From the NCBI GenBank assembly GCA_002436005.1, contig DIXG01000079.1, positions 1 to 6,443 on the forward strand: a DNA stretch of 6,443 bases, given 5' to 3'. This DNA comes from Anaerolineaceae bacterium UBA6086. Its GTDB lineage: Bacteria; Chloroflexota; Anaerolineae; Anaerolineales; Anaerolineaceae. Position 1 is the first letter of the stretch. The number at the start of each line of letters is the position of its first letter. The position numbers and the translations under genes are program-made. Of the stretch, positions 1 through 5,021 are shown one piece after another. The notes under the pieces are model-generated. The model did no database searches. It was not told where the DNA came from and saw only the letters and a program-made list of their open reading frames with translations.

Positions 1-117
1 CTGGAACATTTGACCCTGGTACCTGGGTCGCAGATGAAAACGCTGGATGCATCTGAATTTCGTGTTTGGGGTGGAGCGGATTGGTTCACTTACCGGCTCC
101 CCTTGCTGGGCGATTAA
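1..117 (+). CDS. C-terminal end of an unrecognised protein (partial, 5' end outside window)
   Basis: Reading frame 1 is open from the first base to a TAA at 115-117 and gives 38 residues ending in TYRLPLLGD. The fragment is rich in aromatic residues (FRVWGGADWFTYR), which looks like a folded protein rather than a random frame. I do not recognise the family and assign no function. The next gene starts 18 nt after the stop, on the same strand and with its own strong ribosome binding site, so the two are probably co-transcribed. That the frame is coding is inferred from its uninterrupted reading and the close, well-formed downstream gene; 38 codons alone are weak evidence. Confidence 0.6.
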   Translation: MEHLTLVPGSQMKTLDASEFRVWGGADWFTYRLPLLGD

Positions 118-123
118 TTTTGA

Positions 124-129
124 AAGGAG
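124..129 (+). promoter_or_regulatory. Shine-Dalgarno AAGGAG for the small gene at 136
   Basis: AAGGAG lies 6 nt before the ATG at 136 and fixes that start. It is the strongest ribosome binding site in the window, and it supports the 80-residue frame as a real gene despite its small size. Confidence 0.75.
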
Positions 130-135
130 TGCGTC

Positions 136-378
136 ATGGATATTGGCATGTTATGGTTTGATAATGATCCTAAAGCAGATTTGCAGAGTAAAGTAAACAA
201 AGCTGCAGCGTATTATCGAACAAAATATGGTGGGGAACCTAATCTATGCTTTGTTCATCCGAGTATGCTGCCGGATGCTATTACAGCTGTTGGGGAGATT
301 ACCTTGAAATCAAATGGTTCGATGATCCCACATCATTTTTGGATCGGCGTCCAACTGCAAACAGTTCCAATACCCTGA
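136..378 (+). CDS. Small conserved-looking protein of unknown function, 80 aa
   Basis: The product begins MDIGMLWFDNDPKADL and contains KAAAYYRTKYG, NLCFVHPSML and, near the end, IPHHFWIGV. It has no signal peptide and no membrane segment, so it is probably a small soluble cytoplasmic protein. The order of a short strand (GMLWFDND), an amphipathic helix (about residues 15-30), a strand (NLCFVHP, about 36-42) and a final strand (HHFWIGV) suggests a compact alpha/beta fold. I recall similar 75-85 residue hypothetical proteins in Anaerolineae, but cannot name a domain. It follows the partial gene ending at 117 by 18 nt and is probably its operon partner. The last residues (QLQTVPIP) look less protein-like than the rest, so the C-terminus may have diverged. 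Function unknown. Confidence 0.75.
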   Translation: MDIGMLWFDNDPKADLQSKVNKAAAYYRTKYGGEPNLCFVHPSMLPDAITAVGEITLKSNGSMIPHHFWIGVQLQTVPIP

Positions 379-384
379 CCCACG

Positions 385-521
385 CTGGTTGGGCGCCGCT
401 TCAACCGACCGTGCTGTGAGCCTGGTGCCGTCATCTCCTGCGCGGGGGATAGCTGCCGGGTTATGGCACGGTCGGTAGTTGATGTTTGGTAGGCGGTAAG
501 GGGAGCAGCCCGTGTTGCCAG
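385..521. repeat. Long imperfect inverted repeat / potential rod-like RNA structure between convergent genes
   Basis: Nested complementary segments fold the region into one extended hairpin: 385-388 with 518-521 (CTGG/CCAG), 391-394 with 508-511 (GGGC/GCCC), 395-397 with 492-494, 401-405 with 478-482 (TCAAC/GTTGA), 406-414 with 466-474 (CGACCGTGC/GCACGGTCG), 421-425 with 456-460, and an apical hairpin 433-438 with 445-450 (loop TGCGCG). In an alternative register, 404-414 pairs perfectly with 466-476 over 11 bp. The structure begins just after the stop at 378 and ends before the acpS stop at 548, so it is strictly intergenic. It has no U-tract on either strand, so it is not a classical intrinsic terminator. 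It could be a mobile REP/MITE-like element, a small structured RNA, or a 3'-end stabiliser shared by the convergent transcripts. Pairing is seen in the sequence; function is unknown. Confidence 0.6.
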
Positions 522-527
522 GAGCTT

Positions 528-543
528 ACTCATTAAAATGAGT
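528..543. terminator. Weak palindrome ACTCATT-AA-AATGAGT downstream of acpS
   Basis: A perfect AT-rich palindrome lies 3 nt beyond the acpS stop codon in the direction of acpS transcription. A realistic hairpin would be ACTCA/TGAGT with a 6-nt loop. The stem is short and no U-run follows on either strand, so any terminator role is doubtful. It may mark the operon's 3' end together with the larger structure beside it. Confidence 0.25.
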
Positions 544-545
544 CT

Positions 546-914
546 TCAACCACCGATTGCTACGGCGATTGCAATGGCTTTATTGCGGTCGTGGCTGATG
601 CTGATGGTCCATTCGGATAGCCCAAGCTGATCTGCTACTTTTTTGGCATTGCCAGACAGATTGAGGGTGGGTTGGCCGCTTGGCAGGTGAAGGATTTCAA
701 TTTCCTGCCAGCTCACATACCCAATCCCCGTGCCAAGCGCCTTTGATACGGCTTCTTTGGCGGCAAATAGCCCACTCAGGGCTTCATTTCGATCCCTTGT
801 CTGAGCGATTTCACGTTCTGTAAAGACACGTTGAATGAACCGAGTGCGGATGTTGGGGGCAATATCTTGCAGGCGAGAGATTTCAATGGTATCAATGCCA
901 CTGCGCAAAGTCAT
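546..914 (-). CDS. acpS: Holo-[acyl-carrier-protein] synthase (AcpS), 122 aa
   Basis: AcpS transfers the 4'-phosphopantetheine arm of coenzyme A to the conserved Ser of apo-acyl carrier protein, giving holo-ACP and 3',5'-ADP; it acts in the cytoplasm and feeds fatty acid synthesis. The family signature is complete: GIDTIEI with the Mg-binding Asp at residue 8, FAAKEAVSKALGTG with the metal-binding Glu at residue 54, and the C-terminal SISHD with His 108. The length of 122 residues is normal for the trimeric AcpS type. I chose the ATG at 914-912 over an in-frame TTG at 920-918, because GAGG at 926-923 is 8 nt from the ATG but only 2 nt from the TTG. It is the last gene of the M16-M16-acpS operon and begins 10 nt after the preceding stop. 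Its Shine-Dalgarno overlaps that TGA, which suggests translational coupling. Confidence 0.95.
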   Translation of the reverse strand: MTLRSGIDTIEISRLQDIAPNIRTRFIQRVFTEREIAQTRDRNEALSGLFAAKEAVSKALGTGIGYVSWQEIEILHLPSGQPTLNLSGNAKKVADQLGLSEWTISISHDRNKAIAIAVAIGG

Positions 915-922
915 GATCAATA

Positions 923-926
923 CCTC
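923..926 (-). promoter_or_regulatory. Shine-Dalgarno GAGG deciding the acpS start
   Basis: On the - strand the sequence reads GTGAGGTATTGATC followed by ATG. GAGG sits 8 nt before the ATG and overlaps the TGA stop of the preceding peptidase gene, so terminating ribosomes could re-initiate on acpS. Confidence 0.55.
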
Positions 927-2208
927 ACGGTCCAGAAACGGCGATCGCCAGACGATCCGGGTCGAGATATTTGCGGCTTGCCTGCAGGATCTCTTCAGCA
1001 GTAACTGCCTGGACCAATTCAGGGTAGTGTAAGAAATAATCCAAACCTAAATTGAAATGTTCGATATTGAGCAGCGAAATAGCCACGCCGCTGTTGGATT
1101 CCAGCAATAGCGGCATGCGTCCAAGAAAATAGGATTTGCTGTCAGCAAGTTCATCTTCGGTGACGGGTTCTGAAACAAACTTCCTGACCTCGTCAGTCAT
1201 CAAATCAATGCACTGTTCCAGATTCTTGGGATTCACACCCGCAATCAATTCCCATGCGCCCGGACCCAAACTGATCGATAGTGAGGAATAGGCATAATAA
1301 GCCAAACCGGATTCCTCCCTCACTCGCTGACCGATCCTGCCCATCATGCCAAATTCGCCGAGAATGTTATTGCCAACTCGCAGGGTTTGATAATCGGGGG
1401 AATACCGATCAGGTGCCAGCCCTCCCATCACCAAGTCAACCTGCGATTTGCCAGGAATGCTGTGGTTTTTTCGGATCGTTTCCAATAATGCAGTGGCAGG
1501 GGGAATTTCTGGCATGAATGCTTGATGTGGGTTTTCCCAGTCCCCAAGCGCCTGTTTGATAGCGTCGACAGCAGCAGTGGGATCAACTGCACCGACAATC
1601 ACAATCACCATTCCACGCGGTCCATAATGCGACTGATAAAATTCTGCCAGGTCCTCACGCTTGATCGCCTGGATGGTCTCTTCATAGCCTTCATCTGGTC
1701 GTTGATAGGGATGCCCGGCATAGATTATTTCGTCAAAGAGCAGGGCTGCCATTTCAGAGGTGTCCTGGGAGCGAATTTTTAGGGCAGTCAGCATCTGGTT
1801 TTTTTGACGGTTGAACTCTTTTTTGGGAAAGACCGGGTTGCGCAGGCTGTCAGCCATCAGCTGGAGGATTGATGCCAGGTCTTCGCTCAAGCAGTGCGCG
1901 CTGAAAGATGTGGTCAGTGTCCCTGATGAGAATCCCATACTTGCGCCAATGGACTCAATTTCATTGTAAATGGATTGGAAGTCCCGCTGGGTTGTTCCGG
2001 TCATTAACCCGCTGGCTGTCAGATAACTGAGCCCGAGTTTATCATCAGGATCAAAAATGCTTCCGCTCATCACATACCCTTTGATGGATAGGGTTGGGCT
2101 GTTGAAATTTTGACGGATGAGGACCGTAATCCCGTTGGCAGTCACCACACGCGTGATATTCTTGGCACTGGGAAGGGCATCCAGATGGTGAAGAATCGAT
2201 GCATTCAT
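925..2208 (-). CDS. M16-family peptidase homologue lacking the zinc site (non-catalytic partner subunit), 427 aa
   Basis: The protein has the two-lobed M16 (pitrilysin/mitochondrial processing peptidase) layout at the usual size of about 430 residues. At the place where active members carry HxxEH, this one reads GLSYLTASGLMTGTT (about residues 59-73), with none of the three zinc/catalytic residues, so it should be inactive alone. The C-terminal lobe keeps the family's R/Y element, RVREESGLAYYAYS (residues 295-308), which in M16B heterodimers helps bind substrate in the partner's active site. The neighbouring gene encodes a catalytically complete M16 protein and ends only 1 nt upstream. By analogy with known active/inactive bacterial M16B pairs and the MPP alpha/beta subunits, I infer an obligate heterodimer. 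No signal peptide is visible, so both appear cytoplasmic. The ATG at 2208 lacks a well-placed Shine-Dalgarno (GAGGAAAG lies about 11 nt away), consistent with translational coupling. Substrate unknown. Confidence 0.92.
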   Translation of the reverse strand: MNASILHHLDALPSAKNITRVVTANGITVLIRQNFNSPTLSIKGYVMSGSIFDPDDKLGLSYLTASGLMTGTTQRDFQSIYNEIESIGASMGFSSGTLTTSFSAHCLSEDLASILQLMADSLRNPVFPKKEFNRQKNQMLTALKIRSQDTSEMAALLFDEIIYAGHPYQRPDEGYEETIQAIKREDLAEFYQSHYGPRGMVIVIVGAVDPTAAVDAIKQALGDWENPHQAFMPEIPPATALLETIRKNHSIPGKSQVDLVMGGLAPDRYSPDYQTLRVGNNILGEFGMMGRIGQRVREESGLAYYAYSSLSISLGPGAWELIAGVNPKNLEQCIDLMTDEVRKFVSEPVTEDELADSKSYFLGRMPLLLESNSGVAISLLNIEHFNLGLDYFLHYPELVQAVTAEEILQASRKYLDPDRLAIAVSGP

Positions 2209-2209
2209 A

Positions 2210-3496
2210 TTATTGCTGGCTTTCCTCAGGAAGATAGAACCCGACCACCCTGTTTTGGGGTGCCAGATATTTGCGAGCAGCTGCTAACAGCTGCTCTGGG
2301 GTTACCTGGCAGAGATGATCTACGTAATGCTCAAACCAGTCATAACTGGCAAACATCTCTGTATATCCAAGCCAGAACGCCTGGTTGGTGATGTTTTCGG
2401 AGCTGTAGGCAAACAGCGCCCGCGCTTGTTTGATCGCACGGTCGATCTCAGCCTGGCTGATGGGGGTATTCAGCACTCGGTCCAGTTCCTGGTCTACGGC
2501 CTGCAGCACATCTTCAGGAGTGTGCTCTGGGTGCACCGTGAGATAGATGGAATAGAGATAAGGATCCAGGGTGGCTTGCAAGGATCCAACGCAGGAAACT
2601 GAAATCTCTCCTTCAACCAGGGCGCGATAAAGTCTGCTGGTTTTGTTGCTGGTGCTGCCTGAACCGAACATATTCAGGCTGCTTGGCCCAGTCAAAACGC
2701 TATCAAGCACGGAAAGCAAAAAGAAATCCGGATCACTGGCTTTGGGTGCGTGGTAGGCAATTTGAACATAACTGGTGGGGTCGGGTCCGCTTACAGTCAC
2801 CTGTTTTTCCGCTTCTGACCAGGGTTCGGGATTTGTTTGATAAGAATTGGATTTTCCCTTGGGAAGACTGCCATAATAGAAATCGATTTTGTCCATCATG
2901 GTCTTGATCTCAAAATCGCCAGCGATGGCTAAAACAGTGTTGCCGGGTTGGTAGTATTGCCGATAGTGGTTGAAAAGGTCATCCCGGGTGATCGTTTGCA
3001 GGTCTTCCATCAACCCGATGACTTCATGACGATAGGGATGATGGGTGAACGCCTCTGCCTGGATCGCTTCGCCCAATAAGAACAGCGGTTGGTTTTCATT
3101 GCCCTCACGCTCAGAAATGACCACATTGCGTTCCAGATCAACTTCTTTAGGGTCAAAAAGGCTATTGACCATCCGGTCTGCTTCTGATGCCAGCCCGATT
3201 TCGAATAGATGCGCTGGCAGCGTGTCGTAGTATGTTGTCCAATCCAGGTAGGTCATCGCATTCCACAAACCACCCACACGAGAGATTTCCCGATCGAGGG
3301 CGCCTGCAGGGAATTTATCGGTGCCTTTGAATTGCATGTGTTCCACCCAGTGAGAAATGCCAGTGATCCCAGGATACTCATTGCGGGATCCAACGTGATA
3401 CCACACCCAGGTGCTGATGATGGGTGCAGTATAAATTTCTTTGAGATGAACGGTCAGTCCGTTGTCAAGTGTGTAAAAATAGGTGGAAGTGGTCAT
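2210..3496 (-). CDS. M16-family zinc metallopeptidase, catalytic subunit, 428 aa
   Basis: This is a complete M16B-type insulinase/processing-peptidase homologue. The inverted zinc motif is HWVEH at residues 49-53: His 49 and His 53 would bind zinc and Glu 52 would be the general base. The third zinc ligand, Glu 129 in VVISEREGNE, lies 76 residues after His 53, exactly the family spacing. The N-terminal strand segment (YTLDNGLTVHL) and the catalytic lobe's IAGDF segment (about 191-195) are typical; the C-terminal lobe includes TSRLYRALVEGEISVSC (about 286-302). Such enzymes degrade or trim short peptides inside a clam-shell chamber formed by two M16 subunits. The inactive partner is encoded next, 1 nt downstream. 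The ATG at 3496 is the first possible start, since an in-frame TGA occurs 9 nt upstream; no good Shine-Dalgarno is seen. No signal peptide is apparent. It is the first gene of the operon. Confidence 0.95.
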   Translation of the reverse strand: MTTSTYFYTLDNGLTVHLKEIYTAPIISTWVWYHVGSRNEYPGITGISHWVEHMQFKGTDKFPAGALDREISRVGGLWNAMTYLDWTTYYDTLPAHLFEIGLASEADRMVNSLFDPKEVDLERNVVISEREGNENQPLFLLGEAIQAEAFTHHPYRHEVIGLMEDLQTITRDDLFNHYRQYYQPGNTVLAIAGDFEIKTMMDKIDFYYGSLPKGKSNSYQTNPEPWSEAEKQVTVSGPDPTSYVQIAYHAPKASDPDFFLLSVLDSVLTGPSSLNMFGSGSTSNKTSRLYRALVEGEISVSCVGSLQATLDPYLYSIYLTVHPEHTPEDVLQAVDQELDRVLNTPISQAEIDRAIKQARALFAYSSENITNQAFWLGYTEMFASYDWFEHYVDHLCQVTPEQLLAAARKYLAPQNRVVGFYLPEESQQ

Positions 3497-3533
3497 AGAT
3501 TGGGCTCAGGCTCATGCGTGGTTTGATCATCCA

Positions 3534-3551
3534 GGATTGATTTGCAAATCC
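3534..3551. promoter_or_regulatory. Dyad with perfect 12-bp palindrome GATTTGCAAATC, possible operator
   Basis: The palindrome at 3539-3550 is flanked so that GGATT (3534-3538) and AATCC (3547-3551) also form an inverted pair. It ends 3 nt before the TATAAT at 3554, where a regulator could block or replace the -35 contact for the rightward promoter. Operator function is inferred from position only. Confidence 0.35.
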
Positions 3552-3553
3552 AG

Positions 3554-3559
3554 TATAAT
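3554..3559 (+). promoter_or_regulatory. Putative -10 box TATAAT for the rightward oxidoreductase gene
   Basis: A consensus TATAAT lies about 75 nt upstream of the TTG start at 3635. No convincing -35 box is found at 16-18 nt (that position reads near CCAGGA), and there is no extended -10 TGn. If used, the promoter would be weak or activator-dependent. The AT-rich surroundings make a chance match possible. Confidence 0.35.
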
Positions 3560-3580
3560 TCATGAAATTATTTATCCATG

Positions 3581-3586
3581 ATTATA
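3581..3586 (-). promoter_or_regulatory. Putative -10 box TATAAT for the leftward M16 operon
   Basis: Read on the - strand, 3586-3581 is a perfect TATAAT about 85 nt upstream of the first M16 start. Like its + strand counterpart it has no good -35 hexamer. It is preceded by the dyad at 3593-3607. The two -10 boxes face each other, so transcripts from both would overlap by a few bases at their 5' ends. Confidence 0.3.
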
Positions 3587-3592
3587 GTCGAA

Positions 3593-3607
3593 AATCCTGC
3601 AAGGATT
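3593..3607. promoter_or_regulatory. Second dyad AATCCT-GCA-AGGATT in the divergent promoter region
   Basis: A 6-bp inverted repeat with a 3-nt spacer lies 6 nt beyond the leftward TATAAT. It shares the AATCC/GGATT half-sites and a central TGCA with the dyad at 3534-3551. A short T-run (3610-3614) follows on the + strand, but the stem is weak and the site lies upstream of a gene, so a terminator is less likely than a binding site. Confidence 0.3.
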
Positions 3608-3620
3608 GGTTTTTGATTGT

Positions 3621-3626
3621 GAAGGG
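3621..3626 (+). promoter_or_regulatory. Shine-Dalgarno GAAGGG supporting a TTG start
   Basis: GAAGGG stands 8 nt before the TTG at 3635. An in-frame TGA at 3620-3622 excludes any earlier start, and no ATG or GTG occurs before the FAD-binding motif, so the TTG start is well supported. Confidence 0.65.
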
Positions 3627-3634
3627 ACTGTAAT

Positions 3635-4360
3635 TTGCCAGATTCAGCTAAAAAGGGCCATCTTGTTGCCGTGATTGGTGCAGGACCGGCGGGTTTGTAT
3701 GCGGCGCAATACCTGGCGCGCAAGGGCGTGCAGGTGGTGCTGTTTAATCGCGATATCAGGCCGGGAGGTCTGGCGGAATATGGTATTTTTCCTGACAAGC
3801 ATAAGGTGCGCCAGGGCTTGAAGGCGCAATTCCAACGGATTCTCAGAATGCCAGAGGTCACCTATATAGGGAACGTGATTGTTGGTCAATCCGGTGATAT
3901 CCGGCTGGACCAGCTCAGACACGCTGGTTTTCAGGCGATCATGGTAACCACTGGGGCGCAAAAGAATCACTGGCTGGGGCTGCCTGGTGAAGACCTTGCG
4001 GGTGTTTACCAGGCCAATGATATTGTGTTTCACTACAATCACCTGCCCAGCTGTGAGAAAAAAAGTTATAACTTTGGCAGCCAGGTGGCTGTGATTGGCG
4101 CCGGCAATGTGATGCTTGATATTGTGCGCTATCTCAAGCTGAAAGGTAACACAGGTGTGGTCACGGCTTTCGCCCGCCGCGGACCGACTGAGGTGAAGTT
4201 TGATAAGGAAACGCTGGAGCCCGTGGCTGAATGTCTCGATATGGAAGCTATCAGAGCGGAAGTGGAATTTGTGCAGCCTGTGACTGAGAGGATTGGCAGG
4301 GATGTGATCACCTTTTTTCCAGCTTCTGGCGAATGCCCGAAACAGAGTTTCACGGTGTGA
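3635..4360 (+). CDS. N-terminal fragment: FAD-binding and NADP-binding domains of the oxidoreductase, 241 aa
   Basis: This is the first uninterrupted piece. It starts at TTG 3635 and terminates at TGA 4358-4360. It holds the FAD-binding Rossmann motif VAVIGAGPAG (residues 11-20), the FprA-like PDKHKVRQG and TYIGNVIVG segments (about 53-84), GLPGEDLAGVY (115-125), the NADP-binding VAVIGAGNVMLD (151-162), and the ARRGP motif (180-184), whose two Arg normally hold the 2'-phosphate and so point to NADP rather than NAD. From about residue 229 the translation (PASGECPKQSFTV) stops resembling the family, which places the frameshift just before, in the T6 run. Without the C-terminal third, this product would lack the final FAD/nicotinamide-contacting segment and is unlikely to be active. 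Confidence 0.7.
   Translation: MPDSAKKGHLVAVIGAGPAGLYAAQYLARKGVQVVLFNRDIRPGGLAEYGIFPDKHKVRQGLKAQFQRILRMPEVTYIGNVIVGQSGDIRLDQLRHAGFQAIMVTTGAQKNHWLGLPGEDLAGVYQANDIVFHYNHLPSCEKKSYNFGSQVAVIGAGNVMLDIVRYLKLKGNTGVVTAFARRGPTEVKFDKETLEPVAECLDMEAIRAEVEFVQPVTERIGRDVITFFPASGECPKQSFTV
4313..4318 (+). other. Frameshift site 1: T6 homopolymer
   Basis: The run CCTTTTTTCC lies where the original frame loses family similarity and the next frame gains it. The downstream frame is open only from 4308, because of a TGA at 4305-4307, and the upstream frame closes at 4358. The shift must therefore fall between about 4308 and 4360, and the T6 run is the obvious slippage point. One extra T explains it. Confidence 0.6.
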
Positions 4361-4430
4361 ATCCGGCATCACGATTCGGTTTAAGTTCCTCCGCACGCCT
4401 AAACGGCTGGTTGGCGATGACAACGGGCGT

Positions 4431-4922
4431 GTGAAAGCGATTGTCTTTGAGATCAATGATCTTGTGCTGGTGGGCGATCGGGTGGTGGCACAGGGAACGG
4501 GGCAGATGGAAGCCATTCCGGTGGACACGGTGATTTTCTCCATTGGGTCCCGTGTGGATGAGGGGTTTGGCCTGCCCACATCTCATGGCACCTATGTCAC
4601 CACTGACCAGCCCCGTTTTCCCATTGATGGGATTTCCTATGAAGTTTATAATCCTGACCTGTGCGCCAACTGCGAAGATATCTTTGTGAGCGGTTGGGCA
4701 CGTCTTCCAAGCGAAGGGATTGTCGGTTTGGCAAAGAAAGATGCTGAACGTGGGGCACGGGCAGTGAATTCCTATCTTGAGACACTGCAACTGCCTGATT
4801 CAACTACCGTGCAGGATGCGCTTGATCGCCTGCCACAACTGGATAAGCCGGTGGTCAGGCTTGGGGGTTTGGAAAGACTTGTGGGCAGAAGAGAGAAAAT
4901 TTGCGTTGGCGCGGGGAATTGA
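4431..4922 (+). CDS. C-terminal fragment of the oxidoreductase in a shifted frame, 163 aa
   Basis: This second piece is really open from 4308; the GTG at 4431 is only the first nominal start and has no Shine-Dalgarno. It carries the family segments FKFLRTPKRLVG (upstream of the GTG), DTVIFSIGSRVDEGFGLP and the C-terminal FAD/NADP-contacting block VSGWARLPSEGIVGLAKKDA. That block matches the W...P.G.IG..KKDA pattern of FprA. Its last 20 or so residues (GLERLVGRREKICVGAGN) do not fit the family. The neighbouring frame instead reads VWKDLWAEERKFALARGIDD and on to TEMLDVIKD, so the true end is probably at 4974. It is not an independent gene. Confidence 0.6.
   Translation: MKAIVFEINDLVLVGDRVVAQGTGQMEAIPVDTVIFSIGSRVDEGFGLPTSHGTYVTTDQPRFPIDGISYEVYNPDLCANCEDIFVSGWARLPSEGIVGLAKKDAERGARAVNSYLETLQLPDSTTVQDALDRLPQLDKPVVRLGGLERLVGRREKICVGAGN
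4863..4867 (+). other. Frameshift site 2: G5 homopolymer
   Basis: Removing one G from this run changes RLGGLERLVGRR into RLGVWKDLWAEERK and extends the protein to TAG 4972-4974. The restored tail (FRFETQTEMLDVIKD) resembles the conserved end of the family, so the extra G appears to be the lesion. The exact base cannot be proved from one sequence. Confidence 0.55.
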
Positions 4923-4953
4923 TGATTTCAGGTTTGAAACGCAGACAGAAATG

Positions 4954-5021
4954 TTAGACGTCATCAAAGATTAGACGTCATCGAAGATTAGACGTGATCA
5001 AAGGTTAAACGTGATCGAAGA
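4954..5021. repeat. Four tandem copies of a 17-bp unit spanning two convergent gene ends
   Basis: Units are 4954-4970, 4971-4987, 4988-5004 and 5005-5021. The consensus is TTAGACGTSATCRAAGA; units differ from one another at only one to four positions. Each unit begins with TTA(G/A), so each carries TAG or TAA on the + strand and TAA on the - strand. Because 17 is not a multiple of 3, successive copies place these stops in different frames. The + gene (corrected) stops in unit 2 and the - strand membrane-protein gene stops in unit 4. The array therefore forms both C-termini and the 30-bp space between the genes. Confidence 0.92.

Larger units (their letters stand above)
3635..4974 (+). pseudogene. 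Adrenodoxin-reductase/FprA-type FAD-dependent ferredoxin-NADP oxidoreductase, interrupted by two frameshifts
   Basis: Taken as a whole, this is a two-dinucleotide-binding-domain flavoprotein of the adrenodoxin reductase/FprA family, which passes electrons between NADP(H) and a ferredoxin in the cytoplasm. As written, the frame changes twice, each time by +1. The first change fits the T6 run at 4313-4318; dropping one T joins ...DVITFFQLLANARNRV to TIRFKFLRTPKRLVG. The second fits the G5 run at 4863-4867; dropping one G gives VVRLGVWKDLWAEERKF and an end at TAG 4972-4974. The corrected protein has 445 residues, close to mycobacterial FprA (about 455). All main motifs survive, so decay is either very recent or the indels are sequencing or assembly errors. 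No ferredoxin gene is in the window, and the physiological partner is unknown. Some relatives are annotated as glutamate synthase small-subunit-like, but the segment order fits FprA better. Confidence 0.8.

Noticed and set aside
388..482. GTTGGGC and TCAAC/GTTGA arms resembling an integron attC site
   Set aside because: The matching RYYYAAC and GTTRRRY core pair is not present at the two ends in the correct order, and there is no cassette array or integrase.
490..511. AGGCGGTAAGGGGAGCAGCC resembling the SRP RNA domain IV loop
   Set aside because: The apical stem and the CCGGAAGG-type tetraloop cannot form, and the segment lies on the 3' arm of the larger fold rather than at its tip.
333..533. 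66-codon - strand frame over the intergenic dyad
   Set aside because: It overlaps the end of the well-supported + strand gene, has no recognisable motif and is best explained by the inverted-repeat composition.
915..920. Upstream TTG start for acpS
   Set aside because: GAGG would be only 2 nt from the TTG, while the ATG at 914 has proper spacing and gives the usual family N-terminus.
3593..3614. Hairpin plus T-run as an intrinsic terminator
   Set aside because: The stem is short and AT-rich, the loop is only 3 nt, the T-run is interrupted from the stem by GG, and it lies upstream of a gene in a divergent region with no + strand gene ending there.
3644..4579. Long - strand open frame opposite the oxidoreductase (311 codons)
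   Set aside because: It is antisense to clear FAD/NADP-binding motifs, has low-quality composition and no recognisable domain.
4777..4974. Separate 65-codon + strand gene
   Set aside because: Its first half is an out-of-frame shadow of the oxidoreductase. Only its second half is real, as that gene's frameshifted C-terminus.
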